This document shows, one piece after another, positions 59,301 through 64,000 of a stretch of 64,000 bases of DNA. The DNA is from Leptoclinus maculatus (taxonomy: Eukaryota > Chordata > Actinopteri > Perciformes > Stichaeidae). The stretch's first letter is position 1. The number at the start of each line of letters is the position of its first letter. The position numbers were made by a program, and so were the translations under genes. Location of the stretch: the NCBI GenBank assembly GCA_032191485.1, contig JAVDOI010000008.1, positions 671,501-735,500 of the forward strand. The letters run 5' to 3'. Below the pieces are notes generated by a model. The model was given only the letters and a program-made list of their open reading frames with translations, ran no database searches and had not been told where the DNA came from.

Positions 59301-61989
59301 TGAATGATTTAGATCATTCGGAGTTAAAGAAATTCCAGGAGTTCCTGCAGTTGATCGTCTCACAGAAGAACCTCCCAAACATCTCATCAATGTTGAGACA
59401 AAGAGCAGACAATGAAGGAACAGTGGATCTGATGATGCAGCTCTACGGCCATCAGTCTGTGGATTTAACCACGGAGGTTGTTAAGAAAATGAACAGAACT
59501 GATCTAATGAGGAGGTGGTCAAAGAGCAGCTCAGCACTCAAAGGTAAGACAAAGATAAACAACACATGACATAATCGTGTGTTTAAAGGTATAATAATAA
59601 TAATGTATAATAATCAAACAATTTATTCCCTAATGTGACATATTAAAGAATAGGGGGTAGGGAGCAATTCAACAACACCACATTATACAGTTCATTGTAA
59701 TTAACTGTTGCTAATATCAACCTTTGGTCTGCCTTTGTCCGTTCCTACCACATCTACTGGCATCAAAACAGGAAGTCAGTAGTATTATAGCCCGCCTGTT
59801 GCTCGATTTGATTGGCTGCCTGGGCCAAGTATGACATTGAAGAGTGGTGCGACTCTGCACCTGGTGCTGAAATTTTCATAACATTTTATTTTCATGCGCG
59901 TCTAAAAACGCTAGAAAAACACAGCGTGCAGCGCAATAAATGAGTGCACGCCAGTGACGTGCCGTGAGGTTCGTGGCTGGTGAGGCACTGACTCTTTCAG
60001 AGTCAGATTTACAAATATAGGAACCCAATAGAGTAGCTTAAATCACCATTCAATTGGCAGCTTGCACATTGACTACTGGTTGCTTTTCATATTTCATATC
60101 AGCATTCTTTACACACACATAGGTAAGGCACGTATTTGATTCCACCGGGAGCGTGTGCGCCGCATTCCGGTTTCTGTCATATCAGCAAGACTAGATAGGT
60201 TCTACACATACGTGAAATACATGACCTATTCTATGGAAAGAAAGGACATATAATAAAAGTATCTACAAATATTAGAGTGGTGACAAACAATGAGAAAGCA
60301 AAAGACACGCGCTCAACCCAGTTTGTGAGTGATTGCACAATCTGAGATGAGGCACAGCTCGTCGCTGCCTCACCTCGCGTGTCTCCTCTCTGTTTGAACT
60401 GGACATGCGCAAATTCAGCGATTTTGATTGTAAAAGTGATTGAAATGATTGGAATCATACAGAAATTACATCTATAGCACAGATCAGTAGAGAAATATTA
60501 ATATTTATTTAATTTGATCATTATTTGTTTTTTACTTTTCATGAGAGCCTCACCTGCCTCCCCTGACCGCACGTCCCTGGTGCACGCCAGGCGAAAACAA
60601 TGGTTTTGCGGGCGACAAGTTAGTGACGCGTCTCGGTGTGATTGGAGCCAAAGGGAGATTGCTGCAGAAGCGAAAATCAATTGTTTTTGTGCCTTTGCCT
60701 TGGACAGATGACTTCTCGTGGCCATTTTAAGTTTGTAATGAAAGGCCGAACCATCGCTGTGCTCACAGTCCACCCCTCTATATTCAGCTCAACGAGTGCG
60801 AGACTGAAGAAGAGAGACCGCAGCAGTGGTCGAGAGCTAGAGAGTGAATAGAGGGACCTTGAGAGGGACTTTTGTTCGTGAGAACAAAGCTGTGAATGAG
60901 AAAAAACATAATTTTCAGATATTTTTTCAAGATGGTAACGTTCTAAAGCAGAACTTAACACACTCACACCTCCTCACAAACCTCAGTGTTTCCCCTACCA
61001 GGTGGGCGCCCTGTTCCGATGTTTAGTTCAATGTACAGTTCAAATAATTGTTCTGTTGTTATATTGATTTTTGTCATTAATTGAAACACATGAACACCAT
61101 GATTCCGTTAAGTGTTTGTGTCGGTGTCCGCCCCCCGCCCCTCCGCCCCCCCCCCAAAAGCTGTAAACCTAGGGGAAACACTGAACCTCTAGTGGGTCAT
61201 AAGTGATGGTTGTATCAGTCTATACATTGTCTTTTAGGAAAATGTTGCATGTTATACCTTTTAATGAGTTTAGTATTTGTTGCAGGGCTTTTGTCATTTT
61301 GTAGTGAATTTGTTTTATTTCCTTTTTAAGCATCTGCGCCTCAGTAAAGTCAATTATACTCTATATTAAATTTGATTTATAATCCCCTGAGTCATTTTAA
61401 ATGTCTTTTCTCCACAGAAGAACACTCTGTGGATGAACATCAACCTTCACTACCAGAGAGCGTGAGTCTGACTTTACACATCACAGCTTTCATTTAATAG
61501 ATTCAGATTGAAAACCATCCTGTTACCAACATTATCATCATTTATAATGTTACAAACATTATAAATGATACAAACATTATAAATGATGATACAAACCAAA
61601 CCAAGTGTTTTAAATTGGTTCTCACAGCGTTAAGATTGAGCTCTTAAGTAATAATGTTATCCAACATTGATATTAATACCTCTGAATACTTTTAATCCAT
61701 CAGGAAGCAACTATGACATCAGTTCAGGAGAAGCTTTTGGAAACACTGCAAAATTTAAATTACGAGGATCTCGAGAAATTCAAACATGTCCTGCAGTACA
61801 CTACAATAAACAAAGGTCTCCCAAGAATCCCAAGACAGAGATTGGAGACGGCAGACAGAGTTGAAATGGTGAAGCTGATGATGGAGACCTACGGCCAACA
61901 GTCTGTGGAGGTGACAGAGGAGGTTTTAAAGAAGATGAACAGGAGAGGTCTGGTAGAGACGTTGTCAGGACTCACCTTAGGACTCTCAG
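54542..61989 (+). CDS. Multi-pyrin-domain (PYD) immune-type protein, 3' end outside the window
   Basis: Exons: 54542-54839, 55738-55779, 57407-57450, 58440-58728, 59062-59102, 59258-59543, 61418-61461, 61704-61989. All junctions are GT-AG and in frame. The first exon (about 99 residues) is a divergent helical death-fold-like module (SILEELSPPEFRKL..., IIIQFYGTEGSI). Three later exons of 286-289 nt each encode a PYD with the pattern LLETL..L...ELKKFK and YG.QSV..T.EV.K.MNR.DL. Each is preceded by a 41-44 nt linker exon coding E/K-(K)-x-S-x-DEH-x-(P/S)-x-L. PYDs form homotypic filaments in inflammasome signalling, so a scaffold or decoy role is an inference. No NACHT, B30.2, CARD or caspase region is visible, but the gene probably continues past 61989. 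Gene identity unknown; a fish NLRP-like or ASC-like relative is possible. Confidence 0.7.
55900..56540. repeat. Probable transposon remnant in a PYD-gene intron
   Basis: GGCGGATTTAGCAAATTGGGGGCCCAAGGC near its start is wording I associate with fish interspersed elements. A GA microsatellite lies at 56264-56304. I could not define inverted ends or target duplications, so the limits are approximate. Confidence 0.3.
56550..56593. repeat. Perfect 20-base inverted repeat with 4-base loop
   Basis: Arms 56550-56569 and 56574-56593 are exact reverse complements around a TGGG loop. The arms begin CCGAAAACATG and end CTTCATGTTTTCGG. GC-rich stem base pairs near the loop make a stable hairpin. Not at a splice site or gene end that I can see. 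Confidence 0.9.
56630..57030. repeat. AT-rich interspersed repeat
   Basis: Dense TTTATAAA, TTAATCAT and ATTATTAAT words in both orientations, ending TTATAAAGTGCTACCAA. This is a pattern I associate with miniature fish DNA transposons; family not named. Confidence 0.35.
57484..57820 (+). repeat. Dispersed teleost repeat, copy 5
   Basis: Opens CTGAAACAATGAATCAATCAG, then AGCGAAAATGTCAAATATT, GTTGAGTCAGACAAAACAAGAC, and closes TAGACCAAACAATGAATCGATC, as in the other copies. It lies just after the first linker exon of the PYD gene. Confidence 0.6.
59952..60579. mobile_element. Non-autonomous hAT-type transposon
   Basis: Ends CAGTGACGTGCCGTGAGG (left) and, as the reverse complement of the right end, CAGGGACGTGCGGTCAGG: 15 of 18 positions match. 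A perfect 8-base target duplication GTGCACGC flanks it at 59944-59951 and 60580-60587. CAG-type ends plus an 8-base duplication are diagnostic of hAT elements. 628 bases, no transposase frame. In the intron between the second and third PYD modules. Confidence 0.85.
60984..61183. mobile_element. 200-base hAT-like miniature element
   Basis: CAGTGTTTCCCCTA at the left end is perfectly inverted at the right end (TAGGGGAAACACTG). AACCT lies next to both ends, a possible 5-base target duplication. A C-rich run fills part of the interior. These ends are typical of small hAT-related elements in fish. In the same intron as the larger hAT element. Confidence 0.75.
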
Positions 61990-62939
61990 GTAAGATAATA
62001 AATACAAAAACTTTCACATTATACCACATTCATTAGTTCAACTGCAGAAATCACAGAATTGCATCAGCCTCGTTGAATTTCATGACATCATTACTGACCA
62101 CATTTTGGTCCAATTTATCAGCAGTGATTTCTTTGTATTTTATTTTATTTAAAAGCAACTGAGCCTTATTTAGGAGCAAAATATCAGGTACCGTTTTCAA
62201 TATGATCAAGTGCATGAAGGCCAAATACTTTGACCCATTAAATAACAACTTCAATCAACACTTATATTACATTCTGAAGATCATAATTTGACAGCACTGT
62301 AATATTTATCTTTACAAATCAGTAACTACTATGAAAAGGCAGTTGGTGTCCAGGAAAGACTGACTGACGGAGTTGTTGCCTTAAACTTTCTCGTTGTCAG
62401 GGTCGTAAATATTCTGTCTGAATCTACAGTATTATTTATTACCTGTGACTTTAATTTATATTTTTCAATGATTATAAGACATTTAAAAAGATGGAGTTCT
62501 CATACATTTTTGACAAAGGCTGTACTGAATGTCCTTTTTTTAAATATTTTACATTCTAAGCTTCTATTGTGATGAAGCTTTAAATGTCAACAGGCTTTAG
62601 ATGTGATTCTTCATTTGTGTGTGTGTGGAATGTGGGAGAGCAGACAGTTTTTGACCGCAGTGAAAAAGTTGTTTTTGAAAGGCTTAATGCAAGCAAATAT
62701 GGAGTGAAGCAGAATATTTTGTTAGATAAATGTTGTAGATTTAGGAAATTATTTCGTCTATCTCTTTTCAATAAATTTAAACTTTTTGACTGAGGAAATT
62801 ACAAAGGCAAGGACTGTGGCGCTTGCTGTGTGTGTTTAATAATGAATATACAGAACAAGCTTATGGATTCTGCATTTATTTAAGGGCATGGAGAGAAACA
62901 GAGACAGTGACACCAACCATGCAGTCATTTTTCCTCTCA
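61990..62939. other. Downstream of the last visible PYD exon; nothing recognised
   Basis: Probably intron of the multi-PYD gene. I see no further linker exon of the EHSVDEH type before the LINE, and no PYD, NACHT or B30.2 coding sequence. Confidence 0.4.
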
Positions 62940-64000
62940 ACACATTACATTACATTACAGTCATTTAGCAGACGCTTTTATCCAAAGCGACTTACAATAA
63001 GTGTATTCAACATCGGTTTTCAAGAGAACTACTAGTCACCAGAAGTCATAAGTTTAAACTTTTTTAAACAAACATCTAAGAGCATAAACCAGAGCAAAAG
63101 TACAGTGCAGAAACAAACGAATACGAGTACAATAAGTGCAACAAACTAATACGAATACAATAAGTGCTAAGTGGAAGGCTCTGGGTAGTACTTCTTGAAG
63201 AGGTGAGTTTTCAGCCTGCGCCGAAAGATGGGCAGCGACTCTGCTGTCCTGACGTCAGTGGGGAGTTCATTCCACCACTGTGGGGCCAGGACAGAAAAAA
63301 GCCGTGACCACGTCGATCGGCCGCAGGGACCTCTGAGCGACGGGGCAACCGATCGCCCCGAGGCAGCAGAGCGAAGTGGTCGGGCGGGGGTGTAGGGCTT
63401 GACCATGGTCTGGAGATAGGAAGGAGCTGTTCCTTTCACTGCCCTGTAGGCTAGCACCAGAGTCTTAAACTGGATGCGAGCTCTTACAGGAAGCCAGTGT
63501 AGAGAACGGAGAAGGGAAGTTGTGTGGGAGAACTTGGGGGCGATTGAACACCAGGCGAGCTGCAGCTTTCTGGACAAACTCCAGAGGTCTGATGGCCGAC
63601 GCCGGAGCTCCGGCAAGTAGTGAGTTGCAGTAGTCCAGGCGGGAGATGACAAGAGCCTGGATGAGCACCTGCGCCGTCTCGTCAGTGAGGAAGGGGCGAA
63701 TCCTCCTGATGTTGTAGAGCAGGAATCTGCAGGAGCGTGTAACCGATGAAATGTTTGCTGAGAATGACTGTTGGTCGTCCAGGGTCACACCCAGATTCCT
63801 TGCAGTCCGAGTTGGCGTCACCACGGTGTCATCAATGGTGATGGACAGGTCTCGGTGCGGGTAACCTTTCCCCGGGAGGAACAGTAGCTCGGTTTTGTCC
63901 AGGTTGAGCTTCAGGTGGTGTGTCGCCATCCACTTCGAGATGTCAGCCAAGCATGCAGCGATGCGTACCTCCACTTGAGTGTCACTGGGGGGAAATGACA
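62940..64000 (-). mobile_element. L2/CR1-type LINE, 3' portion, truncated by the window edge
   Basis: The minus strand encodes the C-terminal part of a reverse transcriptase: HHLKLNLDKTELLFLPG, RNLGVTLDDQ, CRFLLYNIRRIRPFL, SRLDYCNSLLAGAP, AAARLVFNRP, then SLHWLPVRARIQFKTLVLAY and WWNELPTDVRTAESL. The frame breaks near 63536, where one extra base in a C run shifts it by one. The element's 3' end is at about 62940, where an ACATT repeat follows the conserved AGCAGACGCTTTTATCC segment, a common 3' terminus of fish LINEs and the SINEs that use them. The 5' part lies beyond 64000. Confidence 0.85.

Overview
The window is vertebrate nuclear DNA, almost certainly from a teleost fish. Genes are split by GT-AG introns. 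Long CA, GA and CTT microsatellites are frequent. Several interspersed elements of a kind common in fish genomes are present: hAT-like and TTAA-flanked miniature elements, L2/CR1-type LINE ends, and five copies of one dispersed repeat. Proteins were reconstructed by joining exons by hand; family and synteny statements come from memory, not from a database search.

Layout. (1) 1.6-7.1 kb, plus: a five-coding-exon sodium channel beta-1 gene (scn1b). (2) 12.4-28.8 kb, minus: gramd1a (Aster-A), an ER cholesterol transporter, with 19 coding exons that join in frame to 811 residues; a second, phase-compatible first coding exon lies at 33.4-33.8 kb. (3) 40.5-45.7 kb, plus: a second beta-1-like gene with the same exon plan but a diverged cytoplasmic tail. 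Its large intron holds a decayed LINE and one orphan SV2-like exon on the opposite strand. (4) 48.8-49.2 kb, plus: a KCNE-family potassium-channel accessory subunit. (5) 49.9-51.0 kb, minus: dnajc28. (6) 54.5-62.0 kb and probably beyond, plus: an immune-type gene made of repeated pyrin-like (PYD) exons, each preceded by a short linker exon, with intron phases that let the two-exon unit be added in frame. (7) 62.9-64.0 kb, minus: the 3' part of a LINE.

How the genes relate. gramd1a sits between two beta-1 paralogues; GRAMD1A and SCN1B are also neighbours on human chromosome 19, so this is an old linkage rearranged locally. KCNE1/KCNE2 and DNAJC28 both lie on human 21q22, so the kcne-dnajc28 pair looks like a second conserved block. 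Three genes (two scn1b-like, one kcne) encode single-pass accessory subunits of ion channels. The multi-PYD gene is the least familiar object: three typical PYD modules and one divergent death-fold-like exon, with no NACHT, caspase or other effector domain inside the window.
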